DNA of 27,778 bases from Epsilonproteobacteria bacterium UBA6211 (GTDB taxonomy: Bacteria; Campylobacterota; Campylobacteria; Campylobacterales; Arcobacteraceae): assembly GCA_002421845.1 (NCBI GenBank), contig DISL01000041.1, positions 12,186 to 39,963 of the forward strand, in the 5' to 3' direction. Every line of letters starts with the position of its first letter. The first letter of the stretch is position 1. The position numbers and the translations under genes are program-made. Positions 1 to 9,355 of the stretch are shown here, in pieces. A model generated the notes under the pieces. That model had not been told where the DNA came from. It was given only the letters and a program-made list of their open reading frames with translations, and did no database searches.

Positions 1-3000
1 CGCTTATTTCTAAGCTCATAGTCTCACTACCGTCAACATCGGCCATATTTGCATTTAATTTTAAATCAACCCAATCATAAACTTTACCGAATGTAAGAGT
101 AGGGTCTATTGTCACACCATCTGCAACAGGTGTAAATGTGACATCAAAAGTATGACTTTCATTAGTAGTTACCCCACCGTCAGACAATCCAAATAGATTT
201 AATATCACATCATCAAGTACACCACTCCAATTTTGAGGTGCTTGAATCCAAATATGTGCAGGTAACTGTCCTGATGTTAGAGGAATCAACCATTGATTAT
301 AACTTACTGCTACATTATCACCGTTAGGGTTGATTACAAATGTATCACTTCCGCTAGTACCCGTGTTGGTAGCTAAAGTCAAATGATCGGCATCAGGACC
401 GAAATAGATTAGAAAACCATTTGGCACTTTATCTAGCGTCGCACTTGCCATAGACTCTGATGGGTCACTAAGTGTCGCATTTATATCAAGTCTTATTCTA
501 TTCAAATCACTTCCTGTAGATTCATTACCCACAGAATCTTGAATATCTTGTGGATCAAATCCATCAATAATAGGATTTACTGCTATCGTAGTAGAGTTCG
601 TAGATGTTTGTATCGCCGTATCATGAACACCGGTATCCCAACCATGCCCCTCTTTGTTTTTCACCACAGCTTCTATAGCTACGTTTCCGTGTCTATTATC
701 ACCTGGATTGAAAGTAAAACTAAGAGGAGTACCCATAGTGTAACTTGAAACATCAATTACAAAATAATCACCCGTTAAACCATCAGGATTAGTTGTAGCA
801 CTAAGCGTATTCCCACCAAAAACTAGTGAACCAAGAGCCGTTTCACCAAAACCACCATCTGCATAATTCTCAGTTACTTTAATATAAAGTTTGCCACCTA
901 TAATCTCTGTCACCGCATCTGCATCATTTGATAAAGTGATAGTGAAATTTGTAGCTACATCTTCATTGGTAGCACTTGCATTTATAGCTATCGTCATATC
1001 ATCGGTTATAGGCAATATATGCTCACTGTAAGGAAGCGTATTTCCACTATAGAAAGTACCGTTATGATATGTTGCAATAGTAGCCGTAAAAGTCATAGAC
1101 TGTGTACTACTATTGCTATCATTTAGATTTGCAGGTGGAGTAATACTAACCGCTGATAATGCAGCTTCAACATCTGCCGCGTTGCCTCCTGTACCTGTTA
1201 TTACATATCTTGTTACACCGTTTTCTACATAAGAATAACTATGTCCGCTTACACTACTACCTTCTGGTAAGTCTGTAATTGTTACGGCAAATCCACCGAT
1301 TAAACCACCGCCTGTTTTGGTCACGCCAAGTGCACTACCTAGATTAAACGCAACATCTTCAGATATATCAACTTCTTTTGCACTCAGTGTAAATTCAGGT
1401 GGAGTACCTACTACGCCACTTGGAGTATATGTTTTTTCAAGAGTAAATGTTACGCTATCACTTTCTTCACTAGCTCCACTATCTTGATTGAACGCTTCTA
1501 TTGTGATATTTCTAGTCTCAAAATCAGCCCCGATATTGACCTTAAACTGGATATTCTCAGTATGACCGTTTGCATCACTAATTGCAGTATCGCCGATATC
1601 TAAAACCCAAATACCGTTGTGTACGCTTCCTGCATATCCATAGTATGTACCCCCTATAACTTCTACTCCCATAGGAACACCGGTAATAACATAGCGTGTT
1701 ACACTCTCTGAACCATCCATATCTGGACTTGTCAGTTTTACAGGAACACTAAATGTAGTATCTTCTGGACTTACACTTACAGTATTACCGCTTACGCTAT
1801 ATCCCGTACCGCCGGTTATAGTTTCAAGTGTTGCAGTCGGTGCATCGGTAACCGCATTGATAGTTAAACCATAATTAATCGTTCCTGTTTTTTCATCATA
1901 TGTATTTTTATCACTCTCTGTATCTCTTACGGTATAACCAACTTCAAAAGTATAGTTTCCATGCTCATGTGGCGTAGTATTTAGTGCATAAATATTATTA
2001 GCTTGAAGTGCCGTTAGGATATAGTATCCACCAACAACATTTAATCCCGCATTTGCTAACGTTGTACTACCGTCACTGCCTAGATAAAGCGTAAAATCTT
2101 TACCTTCGACATCATCGACTTTAATTCTAATTTCCTCTAAAGTTTCATCCGTATCACCGTTTTGATGAGCTATACTGAAATCTACTTTTGTCAATACATC
2201 CTCACTTGCCGTTGTAGCAGTACCTATTGTAGCTTCTGCACTTGGGCTTACAAATATTTTCACGGTGTCTGTGTAATGTGTTTTGCTATCTCCTGCATCT
2301 TCTGTTGTGACATATTTTAAATTAAAGGTTGCTTCACCGCTAAAGTTTACCGGTGTAGTGATTTTGACATTATTGATGTTATCAGCTAAAAATGCCCAAA
2401 CGCCGTTACCGATAAGGGAAGCACCTTCTACTCCAAAACCACTCGGTAGATTACTAATTACTATAGAAAGTGTTTCTGAATCACTATCATAAGAATCCAA
2501 TAAAGCTGAATTTACATATACATCTTTTAGGTCAAATTTATTTACACTATTGTCTAAATCTGTATTTTCATTCAACACTAAAGCATAAGTTTCACCGTTT
2601 TGACTTACTTCATTTAAATCCGTACCCACCGGAACATCTGCAGTATCTTTTACTGTTACTTGCATATCTTTATCCGTCAAAGTTAACCATGTTCCATTCC
2701 ATGTACTTGAACCATCTACTGTTTGAGCATTGATTTTAAATATATAATCATCATCGCTATTATGTGGCGGAATGAATTTTGGTAATTGGTCATTTTGGAA
2801 ATCTTCTATTACGATCTTCCAAGTGTTAGCAGATGTTCCACTAGCTATGGTAATACCACCTACATTCGTACCGCTAACAAAACCATTTTCGTCAAATAAT
2901 CCACCCCTATAATAAATATGACCGCCATTTGGAATATCATCTATACGTACGATAAATGTTTCCGAACCATCTTTATCATCAGAACTAACTTTTATATCAA

Positions 3001-6000
3001 GGGTAATACCGTTTTGAGGCTGGTCAATCGTAGATGAGTTATCAGCTGTATTACCAGTACTTCTTCCCGCATCTTCATTACCTATGGCTTGTTTTATCTG
3101 AAGTGTTGCAATATCTGCTATAGAGTTCACTGTCACATTAAAATAAACCTCGGCAGTTTTAACTACTCCAACCGTATCACCGCTATCTACACCATTATCT
3201 TGAACGCTCAAAGTAATTTTTGCGTTTGTGATAGTACCACTGTATTGTTCTGGTAACTGTAACGTAAAACTAGGGTCTTCTAACTTATTATTAGTATCAT
3301 TGAAAACTATAGTAGCCACTCCACTTGCATTGGCAGTTGTACTTTGTCCGCCTAGAGTTACTATACTACCCTCAGGAATACCTTCAATAGTATATGTTCT
3401 TTTTTCACTTCCATCCAAATCTCCACTTGCATCGCTCTCATAACCGCTTGTTTTCGTTAAAAGTGATTTTAAGTCTATGGATGTTGTATAATATCCACCT
3501 TCATCTACCGTATTAAACGTAAAAGTATCACCACTATAACTTCCTAATCCACTACCATTATTATCCCAATTTAATGAAATATCATCAGTTGCCGGATGGA
3601 TTTTCACTGTCATATTTTTATCATCAGAGACCCCTGCAACACCTACCAAAGGCACACCTGAATCATCCAATTCATATGAAGTAACTTTAATGTTAATTCT
3701 AATATCTCTGTCATTATCTTCTGCATGAATAATTTGTAATGCTTCATATTCAGCTTGAGTTAATTGTATAGCACCGTCTGCAACTGGATCTAAACCGCTA
3801 TGATGATAATCAGTTCCCAAATCACTAATATAAATTTTTATAGTCTGATTGTCGCTAGATATGGTAGCCAAATCCGTACCGTCACCTTTTTCTAGCACCG
3901 CACCGCTTACACTTGTACCGTTTGTAAATTTCAATTCAATATAACCATTTCTTTCCGGATGGTCACCAGGAGCTGTATTATTTTTATCTGTTTGGTCTTT
4001 ACTAAGACTTGGAAGAGTCAATCCTAAAGCCACGCTATGCGTCCCTTCAGCAGTATTTCCGTTATCTTCCGTAGTTGACACATCACTCACGCTTACAGTC
4101 GGAGTATCTACGACAGGATTTACGGTAATAGCAACGGTAGAGGTTACCGTATCACCGTCTCTATCACTTACAGTATAAGTAAACCCTGCAGTATCACCAC
4201 TATAATCTTCAACTGGAGTAAAAGTCAAAGTACCGTCACCGTTATTAGTTAATGCCCCAACAATATCATTTGACTCTACATCATAAATAGCTATGCTTCC
4301 ACCGATTGAAACCACTTGATCTCCGCTTACTCCGTTATTAAGAGTAATCTCACCGTTATTAAACGATTCATCACTTATAACTATTACTCTAGTTCCGTCT
4401 TCATTAAGAGAGATATTTTGAGGAGTACTAAAAGGCAAAGAGTCATTAACGGTTACCGTAAAGTTTTGTACATTACTTACGGCACTTCCGTCGGTAATTT
4501 TGTAACCGAAAGTCAAGACAACATCATCATCGCTATTTACGGTTGGATGGTCTATATTTTTGTATTGAGTATATTTATAATTATCATCTGCTCCACCTAC
4601 ACCGTTTTTATTCAGTACGATTTCAAACACTTTATCAGCCGTCGTTCTTCCTGAACCTAAATAACCCGTTGTCGTATTACCGTTTACCACATACTCTATT
4701 ACAGTACCGCCTGATGTCAAATCTGTGTAATTACTATCATCTGATGTAAATGTAGGATTACCGTCAAAAGACAATGTATAGCCATTGTCATCATTAGGAG
4801 CGACGATATTTAAAGATTTTGTATCTTCTAATTTAGAATTTGAGTCTGTCACATCAAAGTCGTCTTCATCAACAACTGCATTTGTAGGAATACCCAAAGT
4901 AACACCGTCTCTTATAGTTCCCGTTACACTATTATCAGTTGTATGAATAGCTACATTTTCAAATGTTCCGTTTTCTTGCGTCACATCCGTAATTGTTAAA
5001 GTATATACCTCGTCACCCTCACCCGTGAAATCATCTTTTGTTATATTTGTTATAGTCGTACTACTAGTTCCACCTTCGATATCTACTGTTTTTATGATAG
5101 TAGTAAAATCATTATCCGTAACATCTCCAGTTGTAGATGTATATGTAAAGGTTACCGTTATCTTCTCACCTACCGGTACGGTAACTAGATTACCGTCTTT
5201 ATCAACTAGCGTTACGGTATGCGTTAGGTTACCGCCTTCTACGGTTGAGTCATTATGAGTGATTTTCACATAAACTGTATCTTCTTCTCCATAACTATTT
5301 CCACCTGTTGGATTGTTTGGATCAGTTGGTTCATTTGGAGTTTCTTGCGGATCTTTTGTCGTATCATTTGCAGGGTTATCTTTTATTGTCCCATTTACTA
5401 CATCTTTGTCACTAGTAGCACCATTTGCTATAGTATGAGGCACTATACTCTCAAATATATTATCAGGATTTGTTACGCTATCGATAGTAATTTTAAGAGT
5501 TTCATCACCCTCTGCAAAATAATCATCCGTAGTTACTACTTCAAATTCAGTGCTACTATCTCCGCCATTAATCGTCACACTAGTAACAGGTATATAGTCT
5601 GTATTATCCGTTGTAATATTATCATATCTCAGCTCAACGGTAACAGTTTTACCGGTAGGGACGAGTACTTCTTCTCCATTCTCATCTACTAAAGTCACTT
5701 TGTATTTAAGATTCCCACCCTCACCTATCTCATCAATATCAGGCTCTATTTTAACAAATACTTTAGATGTAAAATCAGTTATAGTTGTGGTTACAGGTGT
5801 CATATCTATAGATACACTCTCATATCCACCACTTAAAGTATCTTTGACATAAGAACCGTCAACTATATTTACCGTATAGTTCTCATTACCTTCATTTATT
5901 ATGTCATTAAAGACTTCCGTGCTAAAACTTTGTCCCAAGGTTATAGTTTGAGCCGTGTTATCAAAATCTTGTGTACCATTTGTTAAAGTTTGTGTTCCAA

Positions 6001-7345
6001 CACCGTTTGCCGTATTATCCGAAAAAGTAACATTTACTTTCCCAACTTGCATATCAAGCTTTGTAGAATCATTAAATTGTGTAGTTCCAAACTCAAAAGC
6101 ATAGGCTATATAACCTGCATCATTACCCTCTAAGGCACTATTTGCCAACAAATAATCTCCATTACCGTCTTTCAAAACATTACCGTTAGCATCTGCAGCA
6201 AAAAGTTTAATAGTAACTATCTCTTTATCGCCTTCCGTTGTATGCTCATCCGTATCGTTTGGATTATGAGGTGTATTCTCATCCACCGGTTTACTATTAT
6301 CTTGAATTGTTGTAGTAACAGGTGTAGTATCATGTTTGACTATATCAAAACCGCCTTTTGAACCTACATAACTTTGATCTACTATTGAAACTTGATAAAC
6401 CTCCCCATTATCTGAAATATAATCATCAAATACTGATGTATTAAATTTTTGCCCTACCGTTACAGTTTGAGGGGTATTATTATAATCTTGCGTACCGTTA
6501 TTACTAGTTTGTGTAGAATTACCGTTTGCGGTTATATCACCGAATACTATTTTGACTGTTCCTGTAAGATTTACCGGTGTAGTACCGTTAAATGCTCTTA
6601 CGATATATTCTGCTATTTCACCTTCATTAGCCTCATTTGCAGGGACTTCATTACCGAAACTATCTATAGCAAAAAGCTTCAACGTAACAATAGTCGGAAT
6701 ACGAGGTACAGGAGTAGGTTCTACAGGGCTAGGCTCAGGTTGAGGTATAGGGTCCGGAGTAGTAGCCCCTGGAGAAGTAGGTCTTTCCACCGGAATATAA
6801 AACGCATTCTTACTCTCTGAATTATTTTGTTCCAATCCATCTGTTTCCGTTGCAAATTTTGATTTAACATCAAAAGTTGTACTCTTTTGTTTGAATCTTG
6901 CATTACGCAAGTCACTGATAACATCGGTAGCACTTCCGTCACGAGCAGAAAAAGTAGTAGTATCTTCACCGCTTTCTTTAACTTCTTCATTACCTTCCGT
7001 TGTCTCTTCTTCAGCTATTTCTTCACCCTCTTCTTGAGCTTGTGCAGATGCAAGTAATTTAATAAAATCGTCAAAACTACCTTCGTTTACACTATCTTCA
7101 ACGATGTCTTGTGCGACATCCGTCATACTATTATCAAACAACTGTTTTTGATTTGAAAATAAAGAGATATTTTGATTGTTGCTAAGTGTTATATTAATAA
7201 CATCCGTTATATTATTTAAACTATCACCGAAAACCGTCATCCCTTCTACTATACTATCACCGTTTTTTAACTCTATTACATTACCGTTCATATCTTTTGC
7301 AAAGAATTTACCGGTCAAATCAGATACGACACCTATTGTTTTCAT
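1..7345 (-). CDS. Giant type I-secreted adhesin with LapA-like retention module, C-terminus beyond window
   Basis: Open without a stop from the ATG at 7345 to the left edge, giving at least 2448 residues; the C-terminus, where the secretion signal and calcium-binding repeats would be, is not in the window. A strong AAGGAG site (7353-7358) fixes the start. Residues 1-100 (MKTIGVVSDLTGKFFAKD...) resemble the N-terminal retention module that holds LapA-type adhesins in their TolC channel. An acidic stretch follows (about 104-128), then a Pro/Glu linker (about 189-217). Two tandem ~155-residue Ig-like repeats (219-375, 376-527) share endings of the form TPVTTTI. Two Calx-beta-like repeats follow (528-~660, 690-~815). 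The rest is acidic, Thr/Asp/Gly-rich beta-sandwich repeats of the cadherin/VCBS and T1SS-143 style. No cysteine-rich or catalytic domain is seen. It is last in a minus-strand cluster with its own exporter. The role in surface attachment or biofilm is inferred from family and context. Confidence 0.9.
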   Translation of the reverse strand, partial: MKTIGVVSDLTGKFFAKDMNGNVIELKNGDSIVEGMTVFGDSLNNITDVINITLSNNQNISLFSNQKQLFDNSMTDVAQDIVEDSVNEGSFDDFIKLLASAQAQEEGEEIAEEETTEGNEEVKESGEDTTTFSARDGSATDVISDLRNARFKQKSTTFDVKSKFATETDGLEQNNSESKNAFYIPVERPTSPGATTPDPIPQPEPSPVEPTPVPRIPTIVTLKLFAIDSFGNEVPANEANEGEIAEYIVRAFNGTTPVNLTGTVKIVFGDITANGNSTQTSNNGTQDYNNTPQTVTVGQKFNTSVFDDYISDNGEVYQVSIVDQSYVGSKGGFDIVKHDTTPVTTTIQDNSKPVDENTPHNPNDTDEHTTEGDKEIVTIKLFAADANGNVLKDGNGDYLLANSALEGNDAGYIAYAFEFGTTQFNDSTKLDMQVGKVNVTFSDNTANGVGTQTLTNGTQDFDNTAQTITLGQSFSTEVFNDIINEGNENYTVNIVDGSYVKDTLSGGYESVSIDMTPVTTTITDFTSKVFVKIEPDIDEIGEGGNLKYKVTLVDENGEEVLVPTGKTVTVELRYDNITTDNTDYIPVTSVTINGGDSSTEFEVVTTDDYFAEGDETLKITIDSVTNPDNIFESIVPHTIANGATSDKDVVNGTIKDNPANDTTKDPQETPNEPTDPNNPTGGNSYGEEDTVYVKITHNDSTVEGGNLTHTVTLVDKDGNLVTVPVGEKITVTFTYTSTTGDVTDNDFTTIIKTVDIEGGTSSTTITNITKDDFTGEGDEVYTLTITDVTQENGTFENVAIHTTDNSVTGTIRDGVTLGIPTNAVVDEDDFDVTDSNSKLEDTKSLNIVAPNDDNGYTLSFDGNPTFTSDDSNYTDLTSGGTVIEYVVNGNTTTGYLGSGRTTADKVFEIVLNKNGVGGADDNYKYTQYKNIDHPTVNSDDDVVLTFGYKITDGSAVSNVQNFTVTVNDSLPFSTPQNISLNEDGTRVIVISDESFNNGEITLNNGVSGDQVVSIGGSIAIYDVESNDIVGALTNNGDGTLTFTPVEDYSGDTAGFTYTVSDRDGDTVTSTVAITVNPVVDTPTVSVSDVSTTEDNGNTAEGTHSVALGLTLPSLSKDQTDKNNTAPGDHPERNGYIELKFTNGTSVSGAVLEKGDGTDLATISSDNQTIKIYISDLGTDYHHSGLDPVADGAIQLTQAEYEALQIIHAEDNDRDIRINIKVTSYELDDSGVPLVGVAGVSDDKNMTVKIHPATDDISLNWDNNGSGLGSYSGDTFTFNTVDEGGYYTTSIDLKSLLTKTSGYESDASGDLDGSEKRTYTIEGIPEGSIVTLGGQSTTANASGVATIVFNDTNNKLEDPSFTLQLPEQYSGTITNAKITLSVQDNGVDSGDTVGVVKTAEVYFNVTVNSIADIATLQIKQAIGNEDAGRSTGNTADNSSTIDQPQNGITLDIKVSSDDKDGSETFIVRIDDIPNGGHIYYRGGLFDENGFVSGTNVGGITIASGTSANTWKIVIEDFQNDQLPKFIPPHNSDDDYIFKINAQTVDGSSTWNGTWLTLTDKDMQVTVKDTADVPVGTDLNEVSQNGETYALVLNENTDLDNSVNKFDLKDVYVNSALLDSYDSDSETLSIVISNLPSGFGVEGASLIGNGVWAFLADNINNVKITTPVNFSGEATFNLKYVTTEDAGDSKTHYTDTVKIFVSPSAEATIGTATTASEDVLTKVDFSIAHQNGDTDETLEEIRIKVDDVEGKDFTLYLGSDGSTTLANAGLNVVGGYYILTALQANNIYALNTTPHEHGNYTFEVGYTVRDTESDKNTYDEKTGTINYGLTINAVTDAPTATLETITGGTGYSVSGNTVSVSPEDTTFSVPVKLTSPDMDGSESVTRYVITGVPMGVEVIGGTYYGYAGSVHNGIWVLDIGDTAISDANGHTENIQFKVNIGADFETRNITIEAFNQDSGASEESDSVTFTLEKTYTPSGVVGTPPEFTLSAKEVDISEDVAFNLGSALGVTKTGGGLIGGFAVTITDLPEGSSVSGHSYSYVENGVTRYVITGTGGNAADVEAALSAVSITPPANLNDSNSSTQSMTFTATIATYHNGTFYSGNTLPYSEHILPITDDMTIAINASATNEDVATNFTITLSNDADAVTEIIGGKLYIKVTENYADGGFGETALGSLVFGGNTLSATTNPDGLTGDYFVIDVSSYTMGTPLSFTFNPGDNRHGNVAIEAVVKNKEGHGWDTGVHDTAIQTSTNSTTIAVNPIIDGFDPQDIQDSVGNESTGSDLNRIRLDINATLSDPSESMASATLDKVPNGFLIYFGPDADHLTLATNTGTSGSDTFVINPNGDNVAVSYNQWLIPLTSGQLPAHIWIQAPQNWSGVLDDVILNLFGLSDGGVTTNESHTFDVTFTPVADGVTIDPTLTFGKVYDWVDLKLNANMADVDGSETMSLEIS

Positions 7346-7401
7346 TCACAACTCCTTAAATTTTATTTCGTACTTTACTAAAATATTAAATATCCGTAAA
7401 T

Positions 7402-7415
7402 TGTACCTTGGTACA
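7402..7415. promoter_or_regulatory. Perfect 14-bp dyad between regulator and adhesin genes
   Basis: TGTACCTTGGTACA is a perfect palindrome in the 77-bp gap between the stop of the LuxR-type gene and the adhesin ATG, about 57 bp upstream of that ATG. A stable RNA hairpin would be short (five pairs with a four-base loop), and there is no U-run after it on the minus strand. A protein-binding dyad is therefore more likely than a terminator. The obvious candidate ligand is the LuxR-type regulator encoded just upstream. This is inference. Confidence 0.4.
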
Positions 7416-7422
7416 GTAATAA

Positions 7423-8010
7423 CTATTTGAGATATAAAGCTAAAGCTAATCTATCTTTTACGTTAAGTTTTGTAAAAATATTTTGAGCATGGGCTTTTAC
7501 CGTTCTTAATGTAATATTAAGATTTTCTCCTATTTGTTTATAACTTAATCCATCGGCTATCATAACCGCTACCTCTTTTTCCCTATCGGTTAAAACATCC
7601 AATATGGCTTTTATTTTTGTAGAACTATGCGGTATTTCCGATATAAGACTTGATACAAACTCAGGATGTAGCCAAATCATACCATCGTTAATTATCTTGA
7701 TTGCATAGTTAAACAAGCTACTATTCATAAGTGCATTGGCATAACCTTTTACACGAAGTCCTAGATATTTCTTAGCTTTTTGTATATTTGGAGTTCTATC
7801 AAGCAAAAAAACTTGATTGTTTTTTTGAAGCAACCCTCTAATAACGTTTTCACCATCTTTTCCGCAAGAAGATATATCGGTCAAGAGAAAAGTTCCTTCT
7901 AAACTCAACATATCTTCCATAGAATATAAAGTCATAGTTTGATACTCCGTAATGTTCTTTTCCCAATACAAGACTAGATTCACATCTTCACTATAAATAT
8001 GTATTTTCAT
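7423..8010 (-). CDS. LuxR-type transcriptional regulator with degenerate receiver
   Basis: 195 residues. The C-terminal ~57 residues (139-195) are a clear LuxR/FixJ helix-turn-helix, starting LTDREKEVAVMIADGLSYKQ and ending in the typical TVKAHAQNIFTKL recognition helix. The N-terminal half has the length and order of a response-regulator receiver, with an Asp at 45 (FLLTD) and the late GxWLHPE segment common before LuxR domains. It lacks the usual acidic pair near the N-terminus and a clear conserved Lys, so phosphorylation is doubtful. The W[F/L/M][T/S]R c-di-GMP motif of VpsT-type proteins is not seen. The ATG lies 1 bp after the HlyD stop, with a weak GAG site. The gene sits between the exporter and the adhesin, so a CsgD-like role in controlling the adhesin is a reasonable inference. 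Confidence 0.85.
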   Translation of the reverse strand: MKIHIYSEDVNLVLYWEKNITEYQTMTLYSMEDMLSLEGTFLLTDISSCGKDGENVIRGLLQKNNQVFLLDRTPNIQKAKKYLGLRVKGYANALMNSSLFNYAIKIINDGMIWLHPEFVSSLISEIPHSSTKIKAILDVLTDREKEVAVMIADGLSYKQIGENLNITLRTVKAHAQNIFTKLNVKDRLALALYLK

Positions 8011-8011
8011 T

Positions 8012-9355
8012 TTATTTCTCGCTAAAGGTATATTGTTTGGTTTTTAATATAGGTTTTAATATATAATCCAAAACTGTTTTCTTACCGGTAATAATATCTA
8101 CGTTAACAGTCATACCGGGAATTATCTTATGTATTTTCCCTTTTCTTTTTAGATAATTTTGCTGTGTTTTGATTCTAACCGTATAAAAAACATTGTCTTT
8201 TTGGTCTTTTATAGTATCGGCACTTATATGCACAACCTCTCCCTCTAAACCACCGAAAATTGCAAAATCATATGCAGAAAACTTCACTATTGCCCTTTGC
8301 CCATGATAAATAAATGCTATATCTGAAGGCTTGATTTTTACTTCTACAAGTAATGTTTCATCGCTAGGTACTATCTCGATGATATTATCTGCCGGTTTGA
8401 TAACTCCTCCGACCGTATTAACAAACATTTTTTGCACTATACCTTTCATAGGTGAACGAACCAATGTTCTAGACACCTGATCCTCAAGGGCTACCGAGTT
8501 TGATAAAATACCGTCTAGTTCTGCCTTAGTTGCATTTAACTCTTCTTGTGCTTTACTTTGAAAATCAAAGTTTATTTGTTTTATATTTTCTTTCATTTCA
8601 TTGATTGAATATTCGAGTTTTGGTATAGAAAGTCTAAGAGAATTATATCTCTCTTCCGTTTCATTGGTTTCTCTTTGAAGTTTTAGATAATCAATTCTTG
8701 ATTTAACTCCCTTTTCAACCATAGGCTTTGCCATTTCAAGTTCTGTTGATATCATTTCAAAAGATGATTTTAAATGAGACAATGATACTTTAGAAGATTT
8801 GAGCTCCTGCTCTCTTTGCATTAATTGTTCTCTCAATGCCTGAGTTTTGGCATTTAACTGACTTTGATTTTTTATATACAACTGCATCTCATTTTCTAAG
8901 AACTCGGAATTTTCACTATCTATAACAAAATCTACTCCGTTAGCCTCGGCAGTAAGCCTTGATATTTTTGCTTTTAGGGCATTTGCTTTAATTGTATTTG
9001 TACTAAAAGAAGATTGTGACTTTTGATTATCTATCTTTAAGAGAACTTGACCTTTTTCTACCTCATCACCCTCTTTTACCATAATATCTTCTATAATACC
9101 GCCTTCGAGATTTTGTATCATTTGATTATGACCACTTGGAATTACTGCCCCGTCTCCCCTAGCTATTTCATCAACATAAGCAAGACTAGCCCATACTAAA
9201 AATACAAAAATAGCCCCTGCCCAGAAATATAAAACAACAAACAACCATTTGGGAGTCATTTCCAAAACCGCACCGCTTAAAGAGTGCATAAATTCATAAT
9301 CTCTATTTGTTAGGCTTTTTTTCTCTTTGTGTTTATTTTCCATCGATTTATCCAT
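8012..9355 (-). CDS. HlyD-family periplasmic adaptor of the type I secretion system
   Basis: 447 residues, normal length for a LapC/HlyD membrane fusion protein that links the inner-membrane ABC exporter to the TolC channel. There is a short cytoplasmic N-terminus, one transmembrane helix (about 37-58), a biotinyl-lipoyl-like segment (about 66-110, with GGIIEDIMVKEGDEVEKGQ), a long charged alpha-hairpin (about 145-290) and a C-terminal beta-barrel region ending before residue 447. The gene overlaps the exporter gene by 8 bp, so translation is probably coupled. The ATG at 9355 is used here; an in-frame ATG at 9343 is equally possible because neither has a strong ribosome site. The function is secure from domain order and position. 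Confidence 0.93.
   Translation of the reverse strand: MDKSMENKHKEKKSLTNRDYEFMHSLSGAVLEMTPKWLFVVLYFWAGAIFVFLVWASLAYVDEIARGDGAVIPSGHNQMIQNLEGGIIEDIMVKEGDEVEKGQVLLKIDNQKSQSSFSTNTIKANALKAKISRLTAEANGVDFVIDSENSEFLENEMQLYIKNQSQLNAKTQALREQLMQREQELKSSKVSLSHLKSSFEMISTELEMAKPMVEKGVKSRIDYLKLQRETNETEERYNSLRLSIPKLEYSINEMKENIKQINFDFQSKAQEELNATKAELDGILSNSVALEDQVSRTLVRSPMKGIVQKMFVNTVGGVIKPADNIIEIVPSDETLLVEVKIKPSDIAFIYHGQRAIVKFSAYDFAIFGGLEGEVVHISADTIKDQKDNVFYTVRIKTQQNYLKRKGKIHKIIPGMTVNVDIITGKKTVLDYILKPILKTKQYTFSEK

Noticed and set aside
4316..5692. Plus-strand open frames of 112 and 145 codons opposite the adhesin
   Set aside because: They are antisense shadows of the long minus-strand adhesin frame, have no ribosome sites and encode low-complexity Ile/Tyr/Ser-rich peptides.
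6721..6990. Minus-strand 89-codon frame inside the adhesin gene
   Set aside because: It lies in another frame of the Pro/Glu linker region of the adhesin and resembles no family.
1..7345. Frameshift or pseudogene in the adhesin
   Set aside because: I followed the minus-strand frame through the N-terminal and several internal blocks without finding a stop; absence of a stop codon in the window is due to the gene leaving the left edge.
7402..7415. Intrinsic terminator between the regulator and adhesin genes
   Set aside because: Stem is only five pairs once a loop is allowed, and no U-run follows on the minus strand.
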